64,000 nucleotides of DNA from the NCBI RefSeq assembly GCF_024139115.2, contig NC_085140.1, positions 49,935,907 to 49,999,906 of the forward strand. The letters run 5' to 3'. The position numbers and the translations under genes were made by a program. The notes under the pieces were generated by a model. It made no database searches and had not been told where the DNA came from. It was given only the letters and a program-made list of their open reading frames with translations. Positions 46,709-56,996 of the stretch are shown here, one piece after another. The stretch comes from Armigeres subalbatus. Lineage: Eukaryota; Arthropoda; Insecta; Diptera; Culicidae. Each line of letters begins with the position of its first letter. The stretch's first letter is position 1.

Positions 46709-47535
46709 AACAAGCGTATAAAAATCTAATATAGATTTTTACGCATTTATTCCTTCACTGACATATATCTAAAAAATGCTCTATTTTGTCCTAGAAATCA
46801 TATCGCTGCGATGCGTAGTTAATGAGAACGAATGATTCATTCAAAAAGAAAATTCTTTTCACTACGAATGATGTGGCTCTTTCAAATAGCAGCTTAGTTT
46901 TCACCCTATTTTTATAACAAATATTATAATGCCAGTTTTCTATGATATTGCAAAGCGTAAGTTTGGAGAAAAGAAATTCATTACCAAATCGAAATTTAGT
47001 TCACTTTTCATTTTATAGTCGCATTATTGGTATTGGCAATCACTTTAAATAACATTTAATTATTTGGTCAAGTCAAATACTACCAATAGAATACGCAAGC
47101 ACAAAATCTGGACGATCGGAATCAGGGTAGTTTTCTGTTTCGGATTTCAAAAGTTTGGATTTTGTGTCAGAAAATCGTGCTGAAGGGATGAATTTCATGA
47201 AAACAAAATTGTCCCACAGTTCAGAACAGTTAATCAATAAACGTAAATCATACTCCAAATGCATTTTCTTCTAAACGACACTTATTTTCATGATTCTTGG
47301 TACAACCAGCAGAGTTTGAAGCAATCGATGAGCTTTATTTTCATTAATCTATCTGAAGGAAAGAATCTAGAGAACAATGCTTAGAACCCTAATTTCAATA
47401 ATATTTGTCAAAACTCAATAAAACAAATGTGTTCCTTACTATCAAAACCAAAAAAATCATCCCACATAAGAATTCTGAGAAAACAATCAATTAGTAAATT
47501 CTCATATATCTGGATAATTCTCTACGAATTTTTCT

Positions 47536-47575
47536 AATTTACATTTTATATTTACATTTACATTTACATAAATTT
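47536..47575. repeat. (TTTACA) microsatellite
   Basis: Imperfect TTTACATTTATA repeats shortly before the SAMHD1 acceptor at 47598-47599. Confidence 0.7.
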
Positions 47576-47622
47576 TAACCATTCTTTTCTCTGTTTCAGT
47601 ATTATCGGTATCTTTGAAAGCC

Positions 47623-49398
47623 ATGGAAAACGGGTGGACGATCTGTGATTCCGTGCACGGCAAAGTAACGTACCCAGCATACGTACAAGAAATAGTCGAT
47701 ACGCTGGAATTTCAACGCCTTCGAAACCTCAAACAGCTCGGGACCAGCTCGAAAGTGTTTCCCTCTGGCACCCACACTCGGTTCGAGCACTGCCTAGGGT
47801 AAGTTCTTAGTAGGTTGATGCCTCGGCTAGGGTCGGTAATTGTTTTCATATGATATTCATCTTCATCGTAGGGTTTGTTATTCCGCTGATAAGCTTTTGA
47901 AAACGCTGGAACGAAACTCCGGTGTGCAGATAAGTCTCATACATCGAAAGTGTGTTGTCGTAAGTAACCAACGTCTACAATTCTTGCATTTTGTTTGATC
48001 CAGGAGCTAATGATGTTTCATGCTTACAGTTGGCCGGTTTGCTACACGACATTGGCCACGGGCCATTCTCTCATATGTGGGAGGAATTTGTAAACAGAGG
48101 CAGTGATAAGCATTGGACGGTATGATGAACGTCGTTGGACATTACATATTTTAAAATAAATAATATCAACAAAAATATTTTCTCTTATAGCACGAGCAAT
48201 CGTCTATCGAAATGGCGTGTCAGTTGTTCGCGAACAACGGAATCAAATTGTCTCTGGAAGCACCTGAGCATTACTACGCCGAACAGTTGATCTGTGCTTT
48301 GATAACCGGTAATCAGGAGGCTCTCAACACTTTGCTGACGCCGGATACTATGTACCTCTCGGAGATTGTACACAATAAGCGCTTCAAGATCGATGTGGAC
48401 AAATGGGACTACTTGTTACGAGATTTGTTTTACTTGGGTAGTGCCGTTCAGATTCGGACGGACTTTGTGCGCCTATTCGACCATGCACGGGTAGTACGAG
48501 ATGATTCAGGTACCACTCATATTGGTTACCGGGCTAAGGACTATCGTGCGATAGTGGCTTTGTTCGAAGCACGTACCAAACTGCACATCGAATGCTATCA
48601 GCATCCTACAATACTGGGTTTGGAAAATATGTGAGTCACAGACCAGAGTGATCGAATTACATTATAATGAATAAGCTTTGAATGTATTTTTAGGGTGATC
48701 GACGCTTTAACATTGGCGGAAGAAGCTGGATTCAGATTGAAAGGGTTAGTAGAATATTCACCCATACTAGATGCAGCATATTTTTCTTTTCAAATTTCAG
48801 TGTCCCCTTTGTTATTTATTTTTGCGACAACATAAAAACTGTTCTCCATTCATTTACCTTCCAGAACAAAAATCTCCGAAGCCCACCAATCGCCGGATGT
48901 TTATCTGTACCTGGACGACAGCATCGTTAACCTGATAGAAACCAGTAGCGAAAGTTCGAACCTCCAGGCCGCCCAGCAATTGTTTGCGCGCATCCGAAGT
49001 CGACAGTTATATTCCCGAATTCACGAATCGACCGATGGATCATGCGACGAAGAAGTCGAAGAACTTAACAAACGTTTTGGACCAGAGGGGTTCTTCCAGG
49101 TACGGAAGCGAATTCCATTCGCCAGCCAGATGGCCCCGCGGAATGTGCCACTGTATGAATTGGTTGATAACGAACCTCGACTGATTGAAGGAAACGAAAT
49201 TGTCGAAAATGTCATGTAAGTTGTAGCTAGCTAATATTTAATCTCATGTAAAATAAAACACCACTCTCCTGCAGGAATAATCTCGATGAACAAGGATTCT
49301 ACGAACAGTACATTGTGTATTGCAAAAGCACAATTCCCAATGTGATCAATAGCGCTCGCGAGTACCTGAATAGCAAGTCGACAAACCAACCCGTGTAG
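47623..49398 (+). CDS. SAMHD1: SAMHD1-type dNTP triphosphohydrolase, seven coding exons
   Basis: Predicted HD-domain enzyme that splits dNTPs into deoxynucleosides and triphosphate, controlling dNTP supply. Exons 47623-47798, 47872-47959, 48030-48119, 48191-48630, 48694-48744, 48865-49215 and 49275-49398, all GT/AG, keep one frame of 439 aa. It opens directly in the catalytic core ([20 protein letters not shown]). Metal ligands match the family: H56 in RFEH, H94-D95 in [12 protein letters not shown], and the Asp of DVDKWDY (186-192). WTHEQSS follows the HD as usual. The SAM domain present in the human protein (626 aa) is missing. Start ATG 47623 (GCCATGG) is the first in the exon; five codons upstream are open, but the likely 5' exon has an in-frame stop. 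Confidence 0.92.
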
Positions 49399-49870
49399 TA
49401 ATAATAGATATTAATGAGCTTAGCACGCGTTTCGAGATTTTATAAGTATTTTTTATGTCTTTTTGGATGTTGTTTTTTATTATTTTTATTTTTCACATTA
49501 GTTTGAGATATTTTGTTTTATTTGGATGAGTTCTGAATGTACTTAATTTTCAGTTATCAAATTTTATGTAGTGTTGATAAATAATTCAAGTAATGTCATC
49601 AGGTACCGTGTATCATTAATTTCAAAACCGATACCAAAGGTTTTTTTTGTTTAAATATTTTTATTTAGTTTTAGCTGTGGTATGTTTACGTGTCAATCAA
49701 AATAAGCTATATAAGGTAGATTACATTGTTTTGAATCGTATTCAAGGCAATTTGTTGATTTTGGTCTCTTTCCGAAATCCCTGACATACACCTGTATTCA
49801 GAATAATAGCAGCGGAGGAAATTTTTCATACAAAGTGCCCTACTTTGACAAGCAGTAACATTGTTCCCCT
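49399..49870. other. SAMHD1 3' region
   Basis: 3' UTR and downstream DNA, T-rich. No canonical AATAAA within 200 bp of the stop; ATAAATAA-like strings lie near 49577. A short motif AATAATAGCAG at 49802 belongs to a repeat also seen near 28228. Confidence 0.45.
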
Positions 49871-50178
49871 GTAACGTTTTACGTTTATTTCGATTAAAAT
49901 TTAAATAAAAATCTTGAATTTTGTTTTAATTTATGATCGTGTGTCGTGTTTCTTTTGCGTTCGTAAAATCTGTTCGTTCCTGTATCAATTTCAAGTTTAT
50001 AGTATTTGTTATGAAAGCTCAATTCATTATGGCTCGCATGTGAGCTGCAAATAGGCGGCAAACAGGCGCCATGCCTCCGATCACCATGCTAATCGGTTGG
50101 CGCAATTTTATTTGAATATGCTTTAGAATCAAATTGAATGATAGCTCAGATTTGAATAGTTGAACAGTAGAATGATTT

Positions 50179-50728
50179 TTTTTGTTAAATATCTTGGCTG
50201 TGCATATGCACAGCACATGTTTCGAAATTGATATGCAATTTGCGAAAAAGAATCCACGTGTCTTGGAGGGACTCGAACCCTCAACCTCCTACTCTCTAGA
50301 TAGGCGAGATAACCCCTACACAACAAGACCACTTAAAGGTCCCGTTTGCGGAAACGCCATCAGAATCCGAGTACCAACCTCCACCGCGGTTAGCTCTCTT
50401 TTTTGCAAATTGAATATCTTTCGGATACTTGATTTGTCCAATCTCCACATGTGCTTTACTGTTGTATATCCACAGTCAAGCGAGTGCACATTGTTTATTA
50501 AACGAGAGGATCGCACTCCATGCCGTGTAGGGGTGTAGGGGTTATCACGCCTATCTAGAGAGTAGGAGGTTGAGGGTTCGAGTCCCTCCAAGACACGTGG
50601 ATTCTTTTTCGCAAATTTCATATCAATTTGTCTATTTCGAAACATGTGCTGTGCATATGCACAGCCAACTTATATAACAAAAAATATGGTTTTCGTACGG
50701 CCGAGTTGCCGAATAATATGCAATTAAT
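50179..50728. mobile_element. retroposed hairpin with two inverted tRNA-like heads, 13-bp TSD
   Basis: Two ~145-bp inverted segments (about 50200-50341 and 50520-50668) each carry a tRNA-like head with the B box GGTTCGAGTCCCTCCAAGAC, and ACACGTGGATTCTTTTTCGC, then TGTGCTGTGCATATGCACAG. AGTAGAATGATTT flanks the unit (50166-50178, 50729-50741), and the left end is T-rich, i.e. an A-rich tail on the minus strand. A partial copy is at 52137-52307. Confidence 0.78.
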
Positions 50729-50935
50729 AGTAGAATGATTTCAAAAGATTCAAATTTCTTTGGCGCAAGTACGACTCAGACTCGCTCATTTCGTCTACGA
50801 ATCGGCTGGAGAGCAGAAGTGCGCGAATAAAATACTAACGTTCAGTTCTTGAAAGTTTAAGATTTTGCTTGAGTAATTTTAGTTTAAAATTAGTGAGTGA
50901 GTTTAAAAAAAATAAATGGTCACCTGTCATAAGAC

Positions 50936-51008
50936 GAGTTTAAACAATCCCATTGAATTCCACCACTTAATTGTATCTTGACAGATACGTATTTCGACCT
51001 CAACAACC
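50936..51008. mobile_element. one-tailed hairpin element, copy H5 (one arm)
   Basis: CACCTGTCATAAGACGAGTT through TTTCGACCTCAAC, then broken by unrelated LINE-like sequence. It occupies the position equivalent to copy H6 at 52409, because the flanking DNA is duplicated. Confidence 0.7.
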
Positions 51009-52136
51009 TCCGGCTGTTCGGCCACATTGAGAGTTGACGTAAAGTCAATGTCAACTTCTCTCCGCGAACAGCCTAGATAGCCGTGTGGTGTCGGCAGCTG
51101 GTTATCTGGCTAAGAATAACATTACGGATTGCCTGTTCCAGTGGTAGAAGTCCACCATACAGGTGACCCCTAATTCTCGGTGTGATGCGGCTTTATGCTT
51201 ACCGTGCCTACGAATGAATGGTTAGGGGGGTCTAATAAGAACCTAACCGCAAACGGAGCCTGTGAAGCACCAGTACCTTCACAGTATTTTAGCCCTCGCT
51301 GCGCTATCCGGAGCTATGGCGTAGTTGACTTTTTACTTCTCCGAGATAATCGGCTACTCTTATTCAACCTCATCGTGAGGTTAAATAAGAGTGGGGTTAT
51401 GAATATGTGTTTTACTTAGTTTTCAACAAATTGTCACCTATATGGATTCGCATTATGCCATTTTTTACAATGTGCTTTGTGTTTGTCACCTATATGGATT
51501 CGCATTATGCGCTTTTCACAGTGTACTCTGTGTTTCGTCTTTGACGTTCGGCTTCAGCTACTCTTGTTTAATCTCAACTTGAGGTTGAATAAGGGTGGGG
51601 TTATGAAAATGTTTTTTTACTTAGTTTTTTTCAACAAATTGTCACCTATATGGATTCGCATTATGCGTTTTTCACAGTGTACTCTGTGTCTCGTCCTTGA
51701 CGTTCGGCTTCGGCTACTCTTGTTCAATCTCAACGTGAGGTTAAATAAGAGTGGGGTTATGAATATGTGTTTTACTTAGTTTTCAACAAATTGCCACCTA
51801 TATGGATTCGCATTATGCGATTTTTACAATGTACTTTGTGATTGTCACCTATATGGATTCGCATTATGCGTTTTTCACAGTGCACTCTGTGTTTCGTCTT
51901 TGACGTTCGTCCATTGTTACGTGTTTTTGTGACACCTTTCTTTAGTCCCTAGCTGAATGCGTGTGAGTTTACATAATTGGCTTTCCTATAAATGGTTCCA
52001 TTTTCCTTTCCAACTTCACTTCCTCTTCCTTTCCTCTTTTCACTTCCTTTTCCGTCAGGTAAATGATGAGAAAGGCCAGTGAAGGCGATGGCACAAATCT
52101 CCCAAATTGAGGGGAACGTGCCTCCTGAGCCAACGT
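51009..52136. repeat. LINE-like untranslated block with tandem repeats
   Basis: 51009-51300 looks like retroelement leader sequence without a frame. 51300-51915 holds repeats of 150-180 bp with CACCTATATGGATTCGCATTATGC (starts near 51436, 51487, 51643, 51796 and 51847) and AGAGTGGGGTTATGAATATG. 52000-52136 (TTCCTTTTCCGTCAGG..., GCGATGGCACAAATCTCCC) resembles a non-LTR 3' UTR. No protein is encoded. Confidence 0.5.
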
Positions 52137-52408
52137 TCTGATTGAGGGTGCGAGTCCCTCCAAGACACGTGGATTCTTTTTCGCAAATTTCATATCAATT
52201 TGTCTATTTCGAAACATGTGCTGTGCATATGCACAGCCAAATTATATAACAAAAAATATGGTTTTCGTACGGCCGAGTTGCCGAATAATATGCAATTAAT
52301 AGTAGAAATGCGCGAATAAAATACTTACGTTCAGTTCTTGAAAGTTTAAGATTTTGCTTGAGTAATTTTGGTTTAAAATTAGTGAGTGAGCTTAAAAAAA
52401 TAAGTGGT

Positions 52409-52679
52409 CACCTGTCATAAGACGAGTTTATACAATCCCATTGAATTCCACCACTTAATTGTATCTTGACAGATACGTATTTCGACCTCAACAGTAAGGC
52501 CGTCTTCAGTGTCTCGTACTTGACTCGACTAAGTCGACACTGAAGACGGCCTTACTGTTGAGGTCGAAATACGTATCTGTCAAGATACAATTAAGTGGTG
52601 GAATTCAATGGGATTGTTTAAACTCGTCTTATGACAGGTGAAAACATTCCACTAAAAAGCTCAACATAATTTTCTTATC
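52409..52679. mobile_element. one-tailed hairpin element, copy H6, 11-bp TSD
   Basis: Opposite orientation to H2: it begins at the tail-less end CACCTGTCATAAGACGAG and finishes with CATTCCACTAAAAAGC and TAATTTTCTTATC. The arms pair over about 110 bp. AAATAAGTGGT flanks both sides (52398-52408, 52680-52690). The best-preserved copy. Confidence 0.88.
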
Positions 52680-53149
52680 AAATAAGTGGTGTAAATCTTA
52701 AACTTTCAAGAACTGAACGTTAGTATTTTATTCGCGCACTTCTGCTCTCCAGCCGATTCGTAGACGAAATGAGCGAGTCTGAGTCGTACTTGCGCCAAAG
52801 AAATTTGAATCTTTTGAAATCATTCTACTGTTCAACTATTCAAATCTGAGCTATCATTCAATTTGATTCTAAAGCATATTCAAATAAAATTGCGCCAACC
52901 GATTAGCATGGCGATCGGAGGCATGGCGCCTGTTTGCCGCCTATTTGCAGATCACATGCGGGCCATAATGAGTTGAGCTTTTATAACAAATACTATAAAC
53001 TTGAAATTGATACAGGAACGAAAAGATTTTACGAACGCAAACGAAACACGACACACGATCATAAATTAAAACAAAATTTATTTTTGTTCTGTCGGTTCTA
53101 ATCGAATATTTTTATTTAAATTTCAATCGAAATATACGTAAAACGTTAC

Positions 53150-53429
53150 TTTTTCTTTGAGAGTGGCGCTAAAGCCACCGTTTAGCAAATCCTCGAGAAC
53201 ATTCCCCGATGACCGATTGAGCTGAAATTTCGGCAGTAATATGTGGAAATTTACATATTAGGTATCATTTTTTCTAACCACTCGTTTAAAAATTACACAC
53301 TAGGTCAAATTGTTCACAAGTGAGCATCGGTGTAGGTTTGATGAGATAGAATAGACTGGACAATAGAATTTAACATCTATTTTAAAACATATGCAGCTAA
53401 TGGCAGCTAATGGACTATAACGAAGGGCA
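53150..53429. other. no gene seen
   Basis: Spacer between the inverted-repeat composite and RTE fragments. It contains CACACTAGGTCAAATTGTTC (about 53296-53315), also found beside the Feilai fragment near 28200. Confidence 0.5.
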
Positions 53430-53918
53430 AAATAACAAAGTCCCTTGGTTGATCAACTAAAAGGAGAGCTACTTGAGACGATGGTGAAGCACTGGCTAGA
53501 GCCAAGGCTAGAGCGCTACACTGGGTTCAAGACAAAATTTTCAAAACGACTTATCTGCTTTTGTAAACAAAGATTGAAACGACGATTTGACGAATCTGAC
53601 AGCTCTCCCGCGCAAACCAACACCACGAATAGGTAGGTGAAGGTTTCCGCTACCTGTTGATGATGTTGGTTTGCGTGCGAGAGCTATCAGTTTCGTCAAA
53701 TCGTCGTTTGAATCTTTGTTTACAAAAGCAGATAAGTCGTTTTGAAAATTTTGTCTTGGGTTATTACCAATATTTGGGAGGAAGAGGTTCTGCCGCAGGA
53801 GTGGATGGAAGTCCTCGCCTAGAAAAAGGACGATAAGCTGGATTGTAACAACTATCGCGCAATCTCATTGCTGAACGCTGCCTACATGGTACTCGCCCAA
53901 GTTGTATACCATCGACTA
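53430..53918 (+). pseudogene. RTE third-family fragment, twice interrupted
   Basis: Nucleotide-level match to copy D around 23795-24040: GGTTGATCAACTAAAAGGAG, GTTCTGCCGCAGGAGTGGAT and AACAACTATCGCGCAATC. A 231-bp MITE splits it at 53528-53758, and a second-family RTE inserted at 53919. The sequence resumes at 55968 (CGACTAGCACCAATTG). Stops and frameshifts throughout. Confidence 0.8.
53528..53758. mobile_element. 231-bp palindromic MITE, 4-bp TSD (copy 2)
   Basis: Same ends (CAAGACAAAATTTTCAAAAC) and length as 25286-25516. GGTT flanks both sides (53524-53527, 53759-53762). The empty site is confirmed by RTE copy D (CACTGGGTGATTACC). Confidence 0.87.
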
Positions 53919-55967
53919 ATTTTCATTCATTTAGTTTACATCTAAACAGATAACACTGAATCAACTATTTGACGCCACAATACACGGTTCGTGTCCGCAT
54001 TTCTACATCCTCGAATGCGCTCCACGCCGTTTCGTACCTGCCGGATCGGAAGTGAACACCATTTTTGCAGGATTGCTGTCCTAAGCACCCGTCCCTCGAT
54101 CCCTCCTAGTGCTTACAAGTCCTCCTCGAGCATTGTCCATGTTACATATCCGTAGAGGACTACCGGTCTTATCAGCGTTTTGTACATGACACATTTGGTG
54201 CGGTGGTGAATCTTTTTTGACCGGAGTTTCTTATGGAGCCCGTAGTAGGCCCGACTTTCACAGATTATGCACCTTTGTACCGTGAAGTACCCTAATTTCA
54301 CGCACTTAAGATCTGACAAAGTTAAAACGTTCATTAAAAAACATGTAGTGGCCATTTGGAAACATTTGCTACTGCATCACGTAGTAGAAGGATTCTAGGT
54401 TCTCAAAAAAATGTTACTTGCAAATTTTGCAGCTATTTAAAAAAAAATGGAGTATGAATCCGAGACCGTTGTATGCTCCTTATTTCGCGCAAGAAAATAG
54501 GATAGTTCCTAATTTCGCGCAAAAGTGTTCCTAACTTCGCTCATGTTTGGAATTGAATATCGTTATTGGTTTGATGAAATATAATCAATTAACCAATAGA
54601 AGCATTCATCCATTGTTCAAAATATGCAGATAACGGTATCAGACAGCCGTCCGTGACCCATTCTTTAGTCGAAATGGTATGTGCCTATATTTCGACCCTG
54701 GTGCTTTGCTTAGATTTTACTTCATGTATTTTAGTTGACACAAGTCAGAATTCCTAAAATATCGTTTTCTTCTGAAACTATAAACCATATTTTAAGAAAA
54801 AAGCCATTGTATGAGCAATGTTTAGCTGATGTATAAAAAAAGTTTGAAGTTTCAAGACGTCATGAAAGAAAGTCTTAAATTCCGCTATGTCTTACGTGAT
54901 ACATCTTCAAATATGTGTTTTATACGTAACATATTCAATATTTTATACATTATCGAAAAAGCTGCTGTAGTTTTATCTTAAGTTTAGCATCATTTTACAC
55001 ATCGCACATTTTAACATCATTTTACACATCGGATTTGATAGCTATTGCAGGCACTGATCAATAAGATTTTCAAGTCAACGTTAGTCGATCCGCCTGAAAA
55101 TTAGATAAAAACCGTATGGGAATGAACTCTTCGGGTTCTATTCAGTGTAAAGCTGTCCTGTGTATTATTTTTCTTTTGTTTCATTAGAAAACTACGCAAC
55201 AACAATAAACGAAATTAGGCACCATAATTACTCTCATATACCTAATTTCGCGCACAAAGCGAAAGTCTTAATAAACACAAAATACATAAAATTTTACACT
55301 TTTTAATAGTAATGACGAATAAACATATCCAACAGAGCATAATGGATACAAATATTTCCAAAAAGTAGCCAGTTTTGTACGGTAAAATCATTTGTTTACT
55401 TGGGTCATGTTCTTCGTCGCTGTGCTAAGCACAAGCAAATATGGCGGTCGATGGGAGGATCAAATTAAAATAATTTTATTTGGTGTACTAAACCAAGTTT
55501 GTTTTTCAAATTTTTTCGTGAAAAACATTCAACAACAATGATATTTTGTAATCCTCCAGATTTTTCAATTTTGACTGACACCTAAAATTTGAAAAAAATA
55601 AATGATTTTATAATGCGCGAAGTTAGGGCGCGCGCGAAATTAGGGCACATCACGGTATTTAACGACTAACATTGTTATCAGCCGTTAGCAAGAATCCAAG
55701 GTAGACAAATTCCTCGACCACCTCGAAGGTATCCCTGTTTTTCGTAACACTACTTCCCAGGCGGGTCTTGTCGCGTTCGATTCCGTCCAACTTTTGTTGC
55801 TTCACGTTTCAGACGGGTGATCTGTTGAAAATCGTATCTCCGGCTCTCCGCATGACACCTTCTAGTGCAATGTTGAACAACAGGTACGAAAGTCCATCAC
55901 CTTGTCTTAGTCCCCGGTGCGATTCGAACAAACTGGAGTGTTCGCCTGAAATCTTCATACAGTTTTG
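53919..55967 (-). pseudogene. RTE second-family copy, 5'-truncated, nested in another RTE
   Basis: Minus strand. The 3' end (plus-strand TTTAGTTTACATCTAAACAG) is at the left. The sequence follows copy C through the C-terminal region, then the reverse transcriptase B motif region at 55860-55960, and breaks off there. CGACTA at 53913-53918 and 55968-55973 is the target duplication inside the third-family RTE. Interrupted by the TA element at 54280-55655. Internal small deletions. Confidence 0.78.
54280..55655. mobile_element. 1.38-kb TA-target element without transposase
   Basis: Ends CCGTGAAGTACCCTAATTTC and (complement) GAAATTAGGGCACATCACGG, flanked by TA. The empty site (CTTCGTATTTCACGAC in copy C) confirms it. 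The motif CCTAATTTCGCGC recurs inside near 54482, 54510 and 55245. No coding frame above 100 codons. Confidence 0.8.
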
Positions 55968-56009
55968 CGACTAGCACCAATTGAATCATTCGTTTGAGAA
56001 ACTGCATAT

Positions 56010-56240
56010 CTCGGGTACTTATTCAAAAGGACGTATGTGTTTTTGTAAACAAAGATTCAAACGTCGATTTATCGAATCTGATGGCACTCCCATGCAAACC
56101 AACACCACCAACAGGTAGCCGAAGGCTTCCCCTACCTGTCTGTGGTGATGGTTAGCGTGGGAGTGCTATCAGATTGGACAAATCGACGTTTGAATCTTTG
56201 TTTACAAAATCACATACGTCCTTTTGAATAAGTACCCGAG
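56010..56240. mobile_element. 231-bp MITE variant with different termini, 4-bp TSD (copy 3)
   Basis: Ends CTCGGGTACTTATTCAAAAG and its complement, so the outer ~25 bp differ from copies 1 and 2. The inner stem (AAACAAAGATTCAAACG, CAAACCAACACCACC) and the total length are the same. ATAT flanks both sides (56006-56009, 56241-56244). Confidence 0.8.
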
Positions 56241-56282
56241 ATATATCCATTTTACAGAATTATGAGAGAACAACAAAAAACT

Positions 56283-56519
56283 CTGAGAAAACAACAAAAA
56301 AAAATTTTAGCCTTTTTTTAGTGGAATGTATTCTACCGTTTAAGACGAGTTTAGTACTCTCCATTTAATTCCACTACGTTTTGTTATCTTTGTTATCAAG
56401 TCGAGTCAAGTACGAGACACTGAAGACGACCACACAGTTGCGGTCGAAATACATATCTCCAAAGTTAACAAAACGTAGTGCAATTAAATGGAGAGTACTA
56501 AACTCGTCTTAGACGGTTG
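56283..56519. mobile_element. one-tailed hairpin element, copy H7, about 11-bp TSD
   Basis: Tail CTGAGAAAACAAC... TTTTTTAGTGGAATG, then arms with TTTAAGACGAGTTTAGTAC and TACGAGACACTGAAGACGAC. AACAAAAAACT flanks both sides (56272-56282, 56520-56530), though the A-rich context allows 9-11 bp. The closest relative is H4. Confidence 0.8.
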
Positions 56520-56738
56520 AACAAAAAACTGTTTTTGAAATAATTGGCACCGAATCTTTAGATTTCTTTGATACAGATCGATAGTTTTTGGCAAAACTCA
56601 ACACCTTGGGGCACTTCCAGTGCGAAAACTGCAAGCAGTACTCCATAATTTCTCTACAAAGAGACTTGAAGAAGCTGTTCGAAGTGCTGCAACCAACATT
56701 TCAGCTGCCGAAGTTAGTGAGTAATTGAGGCAATATTC

Positions 56739-56996
56739 TTATCTTTGGTTGCCGCAGCCATGCTTTCTCCATGAGTCAAGAAGTCCACCCATTCCCGCCT
56801 GTCCTGTCTGCAGCAGCGCCCGACTTCCACTTACGACGATACATACCGTTGACTCCGGAGCATCCACTACCCGAGTTGCAAGCTTTTCAACGAAGGATCT
56901 CTTCACAGCTGGATCTTCTAGTTGCTGTATATTGATTCGTCGACCGAGCTGAATCCAATTAATGCGTAGTCGGATCTCGCCAATTAGATGATCGCG
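56739..56996 (-). pseudogene. RTE endonuclease fragment, fourth lineage
   Basis: The minus-strand frame reads HRDHLIGEIRLRINWIQLG, RRINIQQLEDPAVKRSFVEK and LATRVVDAPE. This is the end of an RTE endonuclease (S/R-DH motif) and the start of its linker, but unlike the three other RTE families here. Only about 90 codons survive. Confidence 0.6.

Larger units (their letters stand above)
49871..53149. repeat. 3.3-kb inverted-repeat composite
   Basis: Outer arms start GTAACGTTTTACG and end CGTAAAACGTTAC. The left arm (49871-50178 plus 50742-50935) matches the complement of the right arm (52680-53149) for about 480 bp, e.g. ATGGCGCCTGTTTGCCGCC. The left arm is split by a tRNA-hairpin element. The centre holds a LINE-like block, tandem repeats and a second direct copy of part of the left arm (52137-52408). 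Confidence 0.8.

Noticed and set aside
46324..46713. 129-aa minus-strand open frame
   Set aside because: It lies wholly within the SINE; chance frame.
50245..50335. Isolated tRNA gene
   Set aside because: The same head occurs inverted at 50520-50600 and partially at 52137 within a repeat, and the cloverleaf is poor.
51436..51870. CRISPR-like array
   Set aside because: Repeats are long, imperfect and unevenly spaced, and the organism is a eukaryote; this is an ordinary tandem repeat.
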